DNA of 64,000 nt from Saturnia japonica (taxonomy: Eukaryota; Arthropoda; Insecta; Lepidoptera; Saturniidae), in assembly GCA_033032175.1 (NCBI GenBank), contig CM065304.1, positions 3,100,001-3,164,000 of the forward strand, in the 5' to 3' direction. Shown here piece by piece: positions 63,001-64,000 of the stretch. A model generated the notes under the pieces. It had not been told where the DNA came from. It searched no databases and saw only the letters and a list, made by a program, of their open reading frames with translations. The translations under genes and the position numbers were made by a program. The first letter of the stretch is position 1. Each line of letters begins with the position of its first letter.

Positions 63001-63509
63001 ATATTTGTTTTTATTCACGCACATGGTCAAGAGAATATGTGCTTTACACTTTCACAAATATGGTTATTAATCAAGCGCAACTGTAACTACAATTATAACT
63101 AAACTATTGTAGAGTATAGTTTATTAAAATGTATTAAAAATCACGTTCACAGCAATTGGCGGAATTGAACGCGGAACCGAACACGATACCGTTGTTGAGC
63201 GATGAAGAGAACATAATACAATACGACCTGAATATCGAATCGCCTGGGAAATACATACTGTTGATTGAATACGTTACCCCGGTCGACAGAAGCGATATTG
63301 GTATCATTACGGACAATTCAACGTACACGTTCACGCCTAGGAGCCCGATCACGGTCCGCTTCCAATCAGGCAACGGTTCTGAAGCCGATGCGGTTGTGAA
63401 TTTAAATGATTGTCCGTACACTGCGCCCTGTCGGCAAGTGGTAGTCGATGACCTCTCCAAAATCCAGTTCGTGACGGTTCACGATGTGCACAACACTGTG
63501 TTTTTGTTG
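2835..63509 (+). CDS. LanA: Laminin subunit alpha (LanA / alpha-3/5 type), 5' part, 20 exons, incomplete at 3' end
   Basis: Exons, all GT-AG: 2835-3032, 12564-12710, 33688-33815, 36932-37040, 37687-37857, 41335-41551, 45089-45298, 45905-46098, 46739-46814, 47313-47450, 50906-51017, 51451-51626, 52993-53169, 59797-59919, 60613-60771, 61381-61634, 61982-62118, 62317-62455, 62799-62987, 63153-63509. Phases are consistent throughout and the total is 3411 nt (1137 aa). Signal peptide is residues 1-18; the LN domain runs to about 264 (exons 1-6); about 11 LE modules run to about 812 (exons 6-16); after that a cysteine-poor globular region of L4 type starts. Laminin alpha chains trimerise with beta and gamma chains and build basement membrane; the LN domain drives network polymerisation. 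The [12 protein letters not shown] module and absence of an L4 domain after the first few LE modules fit LanA/alpha-5 rather than wing blister. The full chain is normally over 3000 residues, so roughly the first third is here. Confidence 0.93.
3033..5195. other. Intron 1, first part: no recognised feature
   Basis: AT-rich intronic sequence with no convincing coding stretch. It includes a TAAT-rich palindromic tract near 3793-3811. Short open frames at 3942-4145 and 4118-4336 are low-complexity and show no family resemblance. Confidence 0.5.
5196..5450 (-). repeat. tRNA-derived SINE, copy 1
   Basis: Reads on the minus strand from a tRNA-like head at the right end. Complement of 5431-5441 gives GAGCCTAGTGG (A-box-like), and complement of the segment near 5387-5398 gives GGTTCGATTTT (B-box-like). 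The body is shared with the copy at 39095-39358, including matching stretches around AGGCAGA, TTTTTAGGTCC and AACACTTT. This is a Pol III-type SINE, diverged from copy 2. Confidence 0.7.
5599..6108 (+). mobile_element. Helitron-like non-autonomous element (CTAG end)
   Basis: Begins CTATACAATTAATAAAATT and ends with a GC-rich block then ACAG-CTAG followed by T (6109). It is the same family as copies at 18018-18520, 21949-22631, 23721-24236, 29758-30260 and 51682-52187. The TC...CTRR termini and A/T insertion context seen across copies are the Helitron signature; no RepHel protein is present. Confidence 0.65.
6491..7700 (-). pseudogene. CR1/Jockey-superfamily LINE reverse-transcriptase fragment
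   Basis: Translated on the minus strand, a series of RT blocks lies in the right order with frame breaks. The EN-RT linker ([29 protein letters not shown]) is at about 7500-7690. Then comes a [15 protein letters not shown] block near 7230-7280, [14 protein letters not shown] and [18 protein letters not shown] at about 6870-7040, [13 protein letters not shown] near 6620-6660, and the catalytic YADDLQL near 6535-6555. Part of the palm is deleted, losing the first catalytic Asp block. This is a dead 5'- and 3'-truncated copy. Confidence 0.75.
7701..8864. other. Intron 1, middle: nothing recognised
   Basis: AT-rich sequence without coding signal or clear repeat; only short fragments of low-complexity DNA. 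Confidence 0.4.
8865..10173 (+). pseudogene. Jockey-type LINE fragment with 3' tail
   Basis: Plus-strand RT remnants with several frame changes: [14 protein letters not shown] near 8950, [21 protein letters not shown] at 9007-9070, [23 protein letters not shown] near 9150-9175, [16 protein letters not shown] at 9243-9300 and ASIGILGV near 9370. [15 protein letters not shown] is near 9440-9484, then [14 protein letters not shown] and [16 protein letters not shown] up to about 9690. The 3' part reads [13 protein letters not shown], followed by a UTR with a CTTTT microsatellite (10091-10114) and an ATTATT-type tail at 10152-10173. The internal PQGS box is damaged. Confidence 0.75.
10174..11536. 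other. Intron 1 stretch around the short zinc-finger-like frame
   Basis: Apart from the frame at 10407-10670 I see only AT-rich sequence with no family resemblance. Confidence 0.35.
10407..10670 (-). CDS. Unrecognised short reading frame with CxxC...H...C pattern
   Basis: Minus-strand open frame of about 85 codons, ending at 10407. It contains WCPLCGIQV followed by [10 protein letters not shown], a C-x2-C...H...C spacing that could bind zinc. Its GC and CpG content is higher than the flanking intron. There is no clear start codon or splice sites; it may be an exon of a nested gene, a transposon remnant or chance. I assign no function. Confidence 0.25.
   Translation of the reverse strand, partial: YAHSQVKSPVILKQYETKKWCPLCGIQVTKVIRDALPHMAAICPQKTKTSDLNRIPPLLPCHAEYPKLITSTASSYKYKVMTETKTE
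11537..11852 (+). pseudogene. RTE-clade LINE 3' end (C-terminus of ORF2 and ATG-repeat tail)
   Basis: Translates as a typical RTE C-terminal tail in lepidopterans: [37 protein letters not shown], a VGRPPTRW-like box, [20 protein letters not shown] and WRSMGEA, then a 3' (ATG)n tail at 11827-11844. A run of about 15 C at 11692-11706 breaks the frame at the GRPP box. This copy is the reference that explains the nested remnants at 48049-48230 and 50430-50530. Confidence 0.8.
11853..12563. other. Intron 1, last part
   Basis: AT-rich, no recognised element. It ends with the acceptor TTTTTCAG before exon 2. Confidence 0.4.
12564..12710 (+). CDS. LanA: LanA exon 2: LN domain
   Basis: 49 codons, phase 0 on both sides. 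Encodes [29 protein letters not shown] and [11 protein letters not shown], the most conserved part of laminin N-terminal domains. Flanked by CAG acceptor and GTAAGT donor. Confidence 0.95.
12737..13210 (+). repeat. Helitron-like repeat, divergent short-tail family
   Basis: The right end reads GGGAGCCACAG-CTAG followed by T, the same terminal arrangement as the well-defined Helitron-like copies. The left part (TATATAAATC, then ...CTGACCGATTGAGC) resembles the conserved leader of such repeats. The 5' boundary is approximate. Confidence 0.45.
13440..14015 (-). pseudogene. Internally deleted mariner (Mos1/SETMAR-type) transposase
   Basis: On the minus strand the right part gives an N-terminal HTH block ([19 protein letters not shown] near 13920-13990). 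It then jumps directly to a C-terminal part with [35 protein letters not shown] and [11 protein letters not shown]. The middle of the gene, including the first catalytic Asp, is missing, and stops and frameshifts interrupt the rest. Non-functional. Confidence 0.7.
14016..16480. other. Intron 2 stretch with only short repeats
   Basis: AT-rich DNA. It contains one member (about 15265-15340) of a short dispersed repeat that carries GTTAGCCTTAGAGGCCC and CTTTTACAGCTTCA, also seen at 21240-21335, 26525-26615 and 28568-28605. I see no gene. Confidence 0.4.
16481..16570 (-). repeat. Helitron-like terminal fragment
   Basis: Starts CTAGCTGTGCCTCACGGTTT and continues with sequence resembling the inverted right end of the 270-bp element at 24943-25212 (CACGGTTTCA, GTTAATTTTA, CGACAAACA, GCAACGCACCC-like). 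The other end is not clear. Confidence 0.5.
16571..17807. other. Intron 2 stretch, no gene recognised
   Basis: AT-rich. The open frame at 17484-17744 is low-complexity. The motif AACCGACTTTGGATTAAATT (17493-17512) recurs imperfectly near 17956-17975, so a small unidentified repeat is present. Confidence 0.35.
17808..17910 (-). repeat. Truncated Helitron-like end
   Basis: CTAGCTGCGCCCGCGGCTTC followed by the ACTACAGAATGCC block, then divergence after about 100 bp. It lies just 107 bp before the longer copy at 18018 in the same orientation. Confidence 0.55.
18018..18520 (-). mobile_element. Helitron-like non-autonomous element
   Basis: Preceded by A, starts CTAGCTGTGCCTGCGGCTTC and ends ...AATTGTGTAGA followed by T, about 503 bp. 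Read in the other direction it is TC-like start to CTAG end with A and T flanks, as expected for Helitrons. The interior matches the other copies (GTCTACAATTATTTAGTACA, CTATCTACCAGTGAAA). Confidence 0.7.
18521..18974. other. Intron 2 stretch between Helitron-like and hAT elements
   Basis: AT-rich, nothing recognised. Confidence 0.35.
18975..20463 (-). mobile_element. hAT transposon (ZMYM1-like), degenerate, complete ends
   Basis: Terminal inverted repeats: left CAGTGGCGTAGTTA at 18975, right ...TAGCTTCGCCACTG ending at 20463. The 8 bases before (CTGAGACA, 18967-18974) are repeated exactly after (20464-20471), the 8-bp target duplication diagnostic of hAT insertion. The interior encodes a broken minus-strand hAT/ZMYM1-like protein. 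The element is about 1.5 kb, so the catalytic C-terminal half is deleted. Confidence 0.9.
19041..19876 (-). pseudogene. hAT/ZMYM1-like transposase N-terminal part, broken
   Basis: The first frame (19876 to 19544) gives an N-terminal acidic stretch of about 110 residues, ending at a stop. The reading continues in degenerate form through [20 protein letters not shown] and [14 protein letters not shown] (a TTF-type zinc-finger-like block), [12 protein letters not shown], then [20 protein letters not shown] and [10 protein letters not shown] (19041-19256). This order matches insect ZMYM1-like hAT proteins. At least two breaks. Confidence 0.75.
20472..21948. other. Intron 2 stretch; short dispersed repeat and CCGCCCTAG-type tandem
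   Basis: A copy of the short repeat (inverted) is at about 21240-21335. At 21447-21490 the unit GACCGCCCT... occurs three times at about 17-22 bp intervals. Otherwise AT-rich with no gene. Confidence 0.35.
21949..22631 (-). mobile_element. Helitron-like element with internal duplication
   Basis: CTAG at 21949-21952 preceded by A; the other end reads TTAGTATAGA followed by T at 22632. It is about 683 bp, longer than the roughly 505-bp siblings, because the block containing ATCTACCAGTGAAAGTCC occurs twice (22265 and 22449 regions), each followed by CGGAGATTA and a GACAGACAGAC stretch. Confidence 0.7.
22818..23062. repeat. Long imperfect inverted repeat
   Basis: Left arm 22818-22890 (TTTCTCAAACATGCATGGAA ... 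CGCGAAGTATTGAATTTACG) is the reverse complement, with a small insertion and a few mismatches, of the right arm 23012-23062 (GTCCGTAAATTCGATACTTC ... CATGCATGTTTGAGAAAA). The loop is about 120 bp. It could be a MITE or a transcribed hairpin. Confidence 0.6.
23721..24236 (+). mobile_element. Helitron-like non-autonomous element
   Basis: A then TCTATAAAATTAATAAAATT at the left; right end GCGGGCACAG-CTAG then T. 516 bp. It is the best example of TC...CTAG ends with the A|T insertion site, in the orientation opposite to copies at 18018 and 21949. A short stem GTG...GCG / CGC...CAC precedes the CTAG. Confidence 0.75.
24825..24890 (-). repeat. Helitron-like terminal fragment
   Basis: CTAGCTATTCCTACGGCTTT then ACTACAGAATTATCG, the CTAG-side end of the family, diverging quickly. 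Confidence 0.4.
24943..25212 (+). mobile_element. Short Helitron-like element (270 bp subfamily)
   Basis: A then TCTATACCAATATTATAAAG; right end CGTGGGGCACAG-CTAG then T (25213). Same terminal rules as the 505-bp family but a different interior. Confidence 0.65.
26525..26615 (+). repeat. Short dispersed repeat, best copy
   Basis: T-run, GAACTGTCTACACTGTTAGC, CTTAGGGGCCCTA, GAGCCGCTGCGGCTTTTACA, GCTTCACTGGACTTGG. Related copies: 15265-15340, 21240-21335 (inverted) and 28568-28605. It contains the small palindrome GCCGCTGCGGC. Confidence 0.55.
27968..28004 (+). repeat. Helitron-like CTAG end
   Basis: ACGCGGACGAAGTCGCGGGC, ACAG, CTAG then T. The 5' boundary could be near 27775 (TAAAATTAAAG) but is not certain. 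Confidence 0.45.
29185..29262 (-). repeat. Possible tRNA-like SINE head fragment
   Basis: The complement contains GCGGGTTCGTTTCCCGC, a B-box-like arm with a paired stem, preceded by a GTGGCCTTAGACA segment. No body is recognised and A-box match is weak. Confidence 0.3.
29758..30260 (-). mobile_element. Helitron-like non-autonomous element
   Basis: A then CTAGCTGTGCCCTTGGCTTC ... AATTGTATAGA. About 503 bp, same interior as the copy at 18018. Confidence 0.7.
30270..30890 (-). pseudogene. LINE fragment carrying an RNase H domain
   Basis: On the minus strand: [13 protein letters not shown] (an RNase H Asp block), then [20 protein letters not shown] and VDKVAKLN, equivalent to the WVPGHxGIxGNExAD box of LINE RNase H. 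Farther on come W-x-W-rich residues, [20 protein letters not shown] and [14 protein letters not shown], resembling the C-terminal zinc region of I/Jockey-like elements. Stops and a frameshift interrupt it. No RT part is adjacent. Confidence 0.6.
30934..31029. repeat. Short inverted repeat pair (13 bp)
   Basis: GTATTACGTAACG at 30934-30946 and its exact reverse complement CGTTACGTAATAC at 31017-31029, about 70 bp apart. Possibly the ends of a small MITE. Confidence 0.45.
31030..33253. other. Intron 2 stretch, no gene recognised
   Basis: AT-rich. A segment near 32140-32290 repeats AAAATCAAAGAT ... TTATTTA-CACTATGT twice about 110 bp apart. An open minus frame at 31543-31782 shows no known domain. 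Confidence 0.35.
33254..33482 (-). repeat. Truncated Helitron-like element
   Basis: CTAGCTGTGCCCGTGGCGTC start, with family interior to CTCAACGTAAGCC; about half of the element is missing. Confidence 0.6.
33688..33815 (+). CDS. LanA: LanA exon 3: LN domain
   Basis: Encodes [39 protein letters not shown]. 128 nt, phase 0 in, phase 2 out (CCACA|GTAAGT). Typical LN-domain beta-sandwich sequence. Confidence 0.95.
34173..34330 (+). repeat. Fragment of the TIR MITE found whole at 38486-39016
   Basis: TATTTCCATTTCTTTATTTT, CTCGATGACAG, AGTAATGATATCGATCGCAT and AAAGATTACCTGTC match the reverse complement of 38868-39016 almost base for base over roughly 145 bp. Only one end of the element is present. 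Confidence 0.65.
34331..36883. other. Intron 3 remainder
   Basis: AT-rich. It contains a run TTGACACACGGAAAGACAGC with an AGCC repeat (36543-36560), a common intronic repeat look, and a Helitron-like CTAG end at 36884-36887 (GAAACCGTGGGGCACAT-CTAG then T). No gene. Confidence 0.4.
36932..37040 (+). CDS. LanA: LanA exon 4: LN domain
   Basis: Encodes [20 protein letters not shown] and [15 protein letters not shown]. 109 nt, phase 2 in, phase 0 out (GAG|GTAAGG). Contains conserved LN cysteines. Confidence 0.95.
37342..37500 (+). pseudogene. Mariner transposase N-terminal (HTH) fragment
   Basis: [20 protein letters not shown] and [15 protein letters not shown] match the first HTH of mariner transposases (length of the helix-turn-helix block, GKNATQAA..ICAVYG type). 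After about 50 residues it turns into AT-rich sequence with a (TA)n tract at 37540-37564. Confidence 0.6.
37687..37857 (+). CDS. LanA: LanA exon 5: LN domain
   Basis: 57 codons, phase 0 both sides. Encodes [40 protein letters not shown] and [17 protein letters not shown], a hallmark of laminin N-terminal domains. Confidence 0.96.
37935..38275 (+). pseudogene. Degenerate RTE LINE 3' end, interrupted
   Basis: Reads [18 protein letters not shown], then a GRHQL..VDDIVKS-like box and a W-rich tail up to about 38135, equivalent to the C-terminal tail of RTE ORF2 (compare 11537-11852). An AT-rich block of about 65 bp follows. Then GAGGCAGGCCTATG..., GGGCTGAAA and (GATGAT)n at 38240-38275 resume the normal 3' tail, suggesting an insertion in the remnant. 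Confidence 0.55.
38486..39016. mobile_element. TIR MITE of 531 bp with TATA flanks
   Basis: Left end CCATTTCCATTTCTTTATCT (38486) and right end reverse complement CTATTTCCATTTCTTTATTT (39016). The inverted repeats extend about 32 bp with about 4 differences (CTCAATGACAG / CTCGATGACTG). TATA occurs on both sides (38482-38485 and 39017-39020). The interior has no coding potential. Confidence 0.65.
39095..39358 (-). repeat. tRNA-derived SINE, copy 2
   Basis: On the minus strand the head carries TAGCCTAGTGG (complement of 39332-39342), a full match to the Pol III A-box consensus. It also carries GGTTCGATTCC (complement of 39289-39299), a perfect B box. The body is shared with the copy at 5196-5450. 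The minus-strand 3' tail is the TATG repeat seen as (CATA)n at 39098-39117. Confidence 0.8.
39602..41168 (-). mobile_element. Tc1-family transposon with TIRs and TA duplication
   Basis: Left CACTCATCAAAAAAGTCTAA (39602) and right end reverse complement CACACATCAAAAAAGTCTAA (41168). The inverted repeat is about 27 bp with one mismatch. TA flanks at 39600-39601 and 41169-41170. 1567 bp. Carries a broken Tc1 transposase on the minus strand. Confidence 0.92.
39887..40881 (-). pseudogene. Tc1-like transposase, inactivated (DD34E)
   Basis: The N-terminal frame (40881 to 40678) encodes an HTH domain ([40 protein letters not shown]). It breaks in the middle, and the second frame (40590 to 40042) encodes the catalytic core. 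The core has FSDESRF (Asp 1), HDNARSH (Asp 2) and SPDLNPIEH (Glu), with 34 residues between the last two, i.e. DD34E of Tc1. A stop at 40042-40044 separates it from a C-terminal tail ending RGAHTLY. At least two frame breaks plus one stop mean the copy cannot encode a full transposase. Confidence 0.85.
41335..41551 (+). CDS. LanA: LanA exon 6: end of LN domain and LE module 1
   Basis: Encodes [20 protein letters not shown], then the 8-cysteine LE1 with [13 protein letters not shown] spacing ([19 protein letters not shown]) up to FACE. 217 nt, phase 0 in, phase 1 out (GAAC|GTAAGT). The LN/LE junction (GGRC) is typical for laminins. Confidence 0.95.
41552..42402. other. Intron 6, first part
   Basis: AT-rich. 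A CAGGGGCGTATTT...GGGGCC block near 41648-41690 looks like a hAT-type end without a partner. No gene. Confidence 0.35.
42629..42684 (-). other. 3'UTR stem-loop of the minus-strand R1 copy
   Basis: Arms 42629-42655 and 42663-42684. The outer stem is GCTGAACCA with TGGTTCAGC, the inner stem GGGAAGA with TCTTCCC/ATCTTCCC. Compare 50111-50168. Confidence 0.6.
42723..44545 (-). pseudogene. R1-clade ORF1 (gag-like), broken by stops and frameshifts
   Basis: Three open segments in order: 44545-44066 (159 aa, acidic/coiled), 43751-43173 (192 aa, with [20 protein letters not shown] and ending in the RNA-binding region) and 43091-42723 (122 aa). The last carries three CCHC-type knuckles, e.g. [14 protein letters not shown] and [20 protein letters not shown]. 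Key residues are lost: CYKR instead of CxxC in the first, Y instead of C closing the second. ORF1 proteins of R1-like LINEs bind the element RNA. Confidence 0.75.
45089..45298 (+). CDS. LanA: LanA exon 7: LE module 2
   Basis: [34 protein letters not shown]. 210 nt, phase 1 in and out, exactly one LE module. Confidence 0.95.
45905..46098 (+). CDS. LanA: LanA exon 8: LE modules 3 and start of 4
   Basis: [34 protein letters not shown], then [19 protein letters not shown]. 194 nt, phase 1 in, phase 0 out (CTG|GTGAGA). Confidence 0.95.
46099..46738. other. Intron 8
   Basis: AT-rich, nothing recognised. Confidence 0.4.
46739..46814 (+). CDS. LanA: LanA exon 9: remainder of LE module 4
   Basis: [20 protein letters not shown] then SPECK. 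Only 76 nt; phase 0 in, phase 1 out (AAAA|GTAAGT). Too short to stand alone, but it completes the module begun in exon 8. Confidence 0.93.
46815..47312. other. Intron 9
   Basis: The open minus frame 46620-47021 covers exon 9 in antisense and is not a gene. Nothing else recognised. Confidence 0.4.
47313..47450 (+). CDS. LanA: LanA exon 10: LE module 5
   Basis: [45 protein letters not shown]. 138 nt, phase 1 to 1. Confidence 0.95.
47451..48048. other. Intron 10 before the nested elements
   Basis: AT-rich; the overlapping open frames near 47586-47876 show no domain. Confidence 0.4.
48049..48230 (+). pseudogene. RTE remnant, left part of host for R1 insertion
   Basis: In frame with breaks it reads EMRIQYKI..., [22 protein letters not shown], then (other frame) [10 protein letters not shown]. 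This is equivalent to the RTE tail at 11537-11760 up to DDLIKVAG. It stops at 48230, where R1 sequence starts. Confidence 0.7.
48237..50111 (+). CDS. R1-clade ORF2 fragment: reverse transcriptase and C-terminal CCHC
   Basis: An uninterrupted 624-codon frame to the stop at 50109-50111. It holds the RT finger and palm: [13 protein letters not shown] (residues about 13-25), [20 protein letters not shown] (~80-100), [15 protein letters not shown] (~108-122), [13 protein letters not shown] with catalytic Asp (~142-155), [14 protein letters not shown] (~203-216), [10 protein letters not shown] (~232-242). The thumb follows, then C-terminal [18 protein letters not shown] (~522-539), a CX2CX8HX4C knuckle. 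The N-terminal endonuclease domain is missing, so this copy cannot retrotranspose alone. The true start is upstream; the first ATG is incidental. Lack of stops suggests a recent insertion. Confidence 0.85.
   Translation: MGSVVERLRNKRRAPGPDGVPGRVLGVALNHMGVELRELFNRCLSVGRFPKLWKMGRLCLLGKEGRPPDCPSSYRPLVLLDDTGKMLERILASRVVQHMAEVGPVLSDRQFGFRRGRSTLDALSTLKAWSAEAAAGGGRLLAVSIDIANAFNSLPHGVIREALRFFGVPSYLRRLLGDYLQGRQVAFVDGRGSVVRRHVGCGVPQGSVLGPLLWNMGYDWVLRVALPSGIRVLCYADDTLVVAQGGTFEEVARLATEGTALVVGRIKALGLRVAAEKTEALLFHGPRCGPPPGAHIYVEGVRVRVGAQMKYLGLNLDGRWRFESHFKGLEPRIVGAAAALGRLLPNSGGPGASCRRLFAGVVKSMAVYGAPIWADALSVTNRRVLRATQRVVALRVIRGYRSVSAGAAMVLAGSPPWELEAEVLAAVYEFTAARREIGEPPAPTEVERVRWETREVVFRRWEEDLADARYGRYTIDAVRPVLREWCARERGSLTFRLVQVLSGHGCFGWYLHRIARREPNTTCHECGAAEDTAQHTLSECAAWVGQRRTLAVAVGGGDLSLPSVVKAMVGSETAWMEMASFCEEVISQKEAAERVREGDPLSGPLRQRRGGGRRRRFNRQLPPP
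50111..50168 (+). other. 3'UTR stem-loop of the plus-strand R1 copy
   Basis: GCCGAACCAG at 50111-50120 pairs with CTGGTTCGGC at 50159-50168. AGGAGACGGG at 50121-50130 pairs with CCCGTTCTCCT at 50141-50151 (one bulge). The loop is rich in G. Confidence 0.65.
50430..50530 (+). pseudogene. RTE remnant, right part after the R1 insertion
   Basis: Continues the tail as SR(stop)MREAKD..., SLCRSLG-like, then GGCTTAAATGATGATAATGG, matching [20 protein letters not shown] and the ATG-repeat tail of the copy at 11537-11852. Confidence 0.75.
50531..50905. other. Intron 10 after the nested elements
   Basis: AT-rich; nothing recognised before the CTTAG acceptor. Confidence 0.4.
50906..51017 (+). CDS. LanA: LanA exon 11: LE module 6, first part
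   Basis: [37 protein letters not shown]. 112 nt, phase 1 in, phase 2 out (CTGG|GTATGT). Confidence 0.94.
51018..51450. other. Intron 11
   Basis: AT-rich, no feature recognised. Confidence 0.4.
51451..51626 (+). CDS. LanA: LanA exon 12: end of LE module 6 and LE module 7
   Basis: [53 protein letters not shown]. 176 nt, phase 2 in, phase 1 out (TTAC|GTAAGT). Confidence 0.95.
51682..52187 (-). mobile_element. Helitron-like non-autonomous element
   Basis: TTAGCTGTGCCTGTGGCTTT start (one change in CTAG), family interior, end AATGTATAGA followed by T. About 506 bp. Confidence 0.65.
52188..52992. other. Intron 12 remainder
   Basis: AT-rich; nothing recognised before the GTACAG acceptor. Confidence 0.4.
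52993..53169 (+). CDS. LanA: LanA exon 13: LE module 8 and start of 9
   Basis: [50 protein letters not shown]. 177 nt, phase 1 in and out (GCAG|GTAAAC). Confidence 0.95.
53170..53885. other. Intron 13, first part
   Basis: Nothing coding. CAGGGCCGCCTTAATCATAT at 53599-53618 resembles a hAT terminal sequence but no partner end was found. Confidence 0.35.
53886..54905 (-). pseudogene. Mariner transposon remnant with near-complete transposase order
   Basis: The left end TTAGGTCCGTACATATGAAA looks like a mariner TIR. Minus-strand pieces in order: [116 protein letters not shown] (Asp 2), [20 protein letters not shown] (Asp 3). The first catalytic Asp block (CDEKW) is scrambled and there are stops and deletions. 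Confidence 0.8.
54906..55220 (+). pseudogene. Second mariner transposase fragment, opposite orientation
   Basis: Plus-strand reading: [80 protein letters not shown]. It is a different mariner lineage from the neighbour (LQELRLE/LTLTVK). Only the central part remains; the catalytic Asp is changed to N in HNN. Confidence 0.7.
55436..58200 (-). pseudogene. LINE of an unusual type: YLDDG reverse transcriptase, C-terminal CCHC and nuclease-like domain
   Basis: Frame 1, about 58190 to 57142: linker then [66 protein letters not shown]; it breaks at about 57163 by loss of one base in an A run. Frame 2, 57160 to about 55830: [36 protein letters not shown] (catalytic box), [50 protein letters not shown] follows, giving CX1CX8HX4C. 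A second frameshift near 55830 loses the PD of a probable PD-(D/E)XK site; frame 3 resumes [20 protein letters not shown] to the stop near 55436. The knuckle-then-nuclease order is that of LINEs with restriction-like endonucleases (R2/R4-like). The clade is not assigned. Confidence 0.75.
58201..59796. other. Intron 13, last part
   Basis: AT-rich. TTTTT(A/C)CGTAC motifs recur at about 58282, 58345 and 58454 with similar surroundings, so a diverged tandem repeat may adjoin the LINE. No gene. Confidence 0.35.
59797..59919 (+). CDS. LanA: LanA exon 14: LE module 9
   Basis: [40 protein letters not shown]. 123 nt, phase 1 in and out. CGSVP.GELC is characteristic of LanA/alpha-5-like chains. Confidence 0.95.
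59920..60612. other. Intron 14
   Basis: AT-rich, with an A17 run near 60306-60322. Nothing recognised. Confidence 0.4.
60613..60771 (+). CDS. LanA: LanA exon 15: LE module 10
   Basis: [51 protein letters not shown]. 159 nt, phase 1 in and out. Confidence 0.95.
60772..61380. other. Intron 15
   Basis: AT-rich, nothing recognised. Confidence 0.4.
61381..61634 (+). CDS. LanA: LanA exon 16: LE module 11 and start of globular domain
   Basis: [34 protein letters not shown], then [44 protein letters not shown]. 254 nt, phase 1 in, phase 0 out (CAA|GTAAGT). The [15 protein letters not shown] start is the beginning of the L4-like region in alpha-3/5-type chains. Confidence 0.95.
61635..61981. other. 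Intron 16
   Basis: A segment at 61730-61845 (AACGGCTTGATGGATTTTTA ... GTGGGAGTGACATAGGCTAT) is inverted and related to 13363-13435, so a small dispersed repeat is present. Confidence 0.45.
61982..62118 (+). CDS. LanA: LanA exon 17: globular domain
   Basis: [39 protein letters not shown]. 137 nt, phase 0 in, phase 2 out (AGAA|GTAAGT). Confidence 0.92.
62317..62455 (+). CDS. LanA: LanA exon 18: globular domain
   Basis: [40 protein letters not shown]. 139 nt, phase 2 in, phase 0 out (ATT|GTAAGT). Confidence 0.92.
62456..62798. other. Intron 18
   Basis: AT-rich. A GTGCACAC...CGAACGAGCAAATGGC segment (62630-62670) is weakly similar to 31590-31625. No gene. Confidence 0.35.
62799..62987 (+). CDS. 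LanA: LanA exon 19: globular domain
   Basis: [54 protein letters not shown]. 63 codons, phase 0 both sides. Confidence 0.93.
63153..63509 (+). CDS. LanA: LanA exon 20: globular domain, last exon in window
   Basis: 119 codons, phase 0 both sides. [70 protein letters not shown], donor TTG|GTGAGT. Matches the middle of the globular domain of LanA-type chains. The following exon lies beyond the window. Confidence 0.94.
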
Positions 63510-64000
63510 GTGAGTTGATCTGACATAACTAATTTTGTTTTCATAGCCACAACAATTTATGACATATTTAATTGCCATTTCAAAACGCATTCACATAATA
63601 TAAGGCAACAGCCATATATCGCTTATATCGCATCTTTAGATAATTATGTTATGAAGAAGGTTGTTTCGACTAAAGTGAAAGAGATAAAATATAATGCAAT
63701 CACTTAATTATGCTCCTATATCCAGTTGTCGCAGATAAGATAAGTCGTGAGGAGGGATATGTTATATAACTAAAAGAATGTTTAGTATGAAGGTGGATGG
63801 TTATAGGAGTAAAGGAAGACTGAAGAAGGTCTAGATGGATTGAGTAAAAATGATATGCGTATAAAAGGTGGGAAAACTGAAATGATATTTGATAGAGTAG
63901 AGTGGAAAAAGAAAACATGTTGTGCCGACCCTACTTAAGTATGATAAGGGGTAAGAAGATGATGATCCAGTTGTTGCAAAGGAACTGCTAAACAGTGCCT
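63510..64000. other. Intron 20, beginning
   Basis: No exon recognised to the window end. Confidence 0.4.

Overview
The window is a piece of an insect, almost certainly lepidopteran, genome. The background is AT-rich, introns are long and GT-AG, and the repeats are of kinds I associate with moths and butterflies: RTE, Jockey/CR1 and R1-clade LINEs, mariner and Tc1 elements, and a Helitron-like repeat whose CTAG end follows a GC-rich block. Nothing prokaryotic is present.

Two host genes are visible. On the minus strand at 32-1426 is a secreted or membrane-anchored protein with a C-terminal Ly6/uPAR-like cysteine domain. About 1.4 kb away and divergently oriented is the 5' part of a laminin alpha chain of the LanA (alpha-3/5-like) type. 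I could place 20 consecutive exons between 2835 and 63509. Their splice phases agree and they sum to 3411 nt (1137 codons). They encode a signal peptide, a laminin N-terminal (LN) domain, a run of about 11 laminin EGF-like (LE) modules and the start of the following globular (L4-like) region. The gene continues beyond the right edge.

Most other sequence is intronic and loaded with transposable elements. Intron 1 (3033-12563) holds a Helitron-like copy, a tRNA-derived SINE, a CR1/Jockey fragment, a Jockey fragment and an RTE 3' end. Intron 2 (12711-33687, about 21 kb) holds an internally deleted mariner, a hAT element with a perfect 8-bp target duplication, several Helitron-like copies, a long imperfect hairpin and a LINE RNase H remnant. 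Introns 3 to 5 hold a mariner head fragment, an RTE remnant, a TIR MITE, a second SINE and a Tc1 element with TIRs and TA flanks. Intron 6 has an R1-clade copy with ORF1 only. Intron 10 has a second R1-family copy with ORF2 only, inserted inside an RTE remnant. Intron 13 (53170-59796) has two mariner remnants and an unusual LINE with a YLDDG reverse-transcriptase box and a CCHC plus nuclease-like C-terminus.

The most interesting observations are: (i) two R1-family copies in opposite orientation carrying complementary parts of the element, with the same 3' tail and a stem-loop whose arms appear to covary; (ii) the R1-into-RTE nesting that can be read to a few bases; (iii) the YLDDG-type LINE; (iv) the hAT and Helitron-like elements whose ends can be defined from sequence alone.
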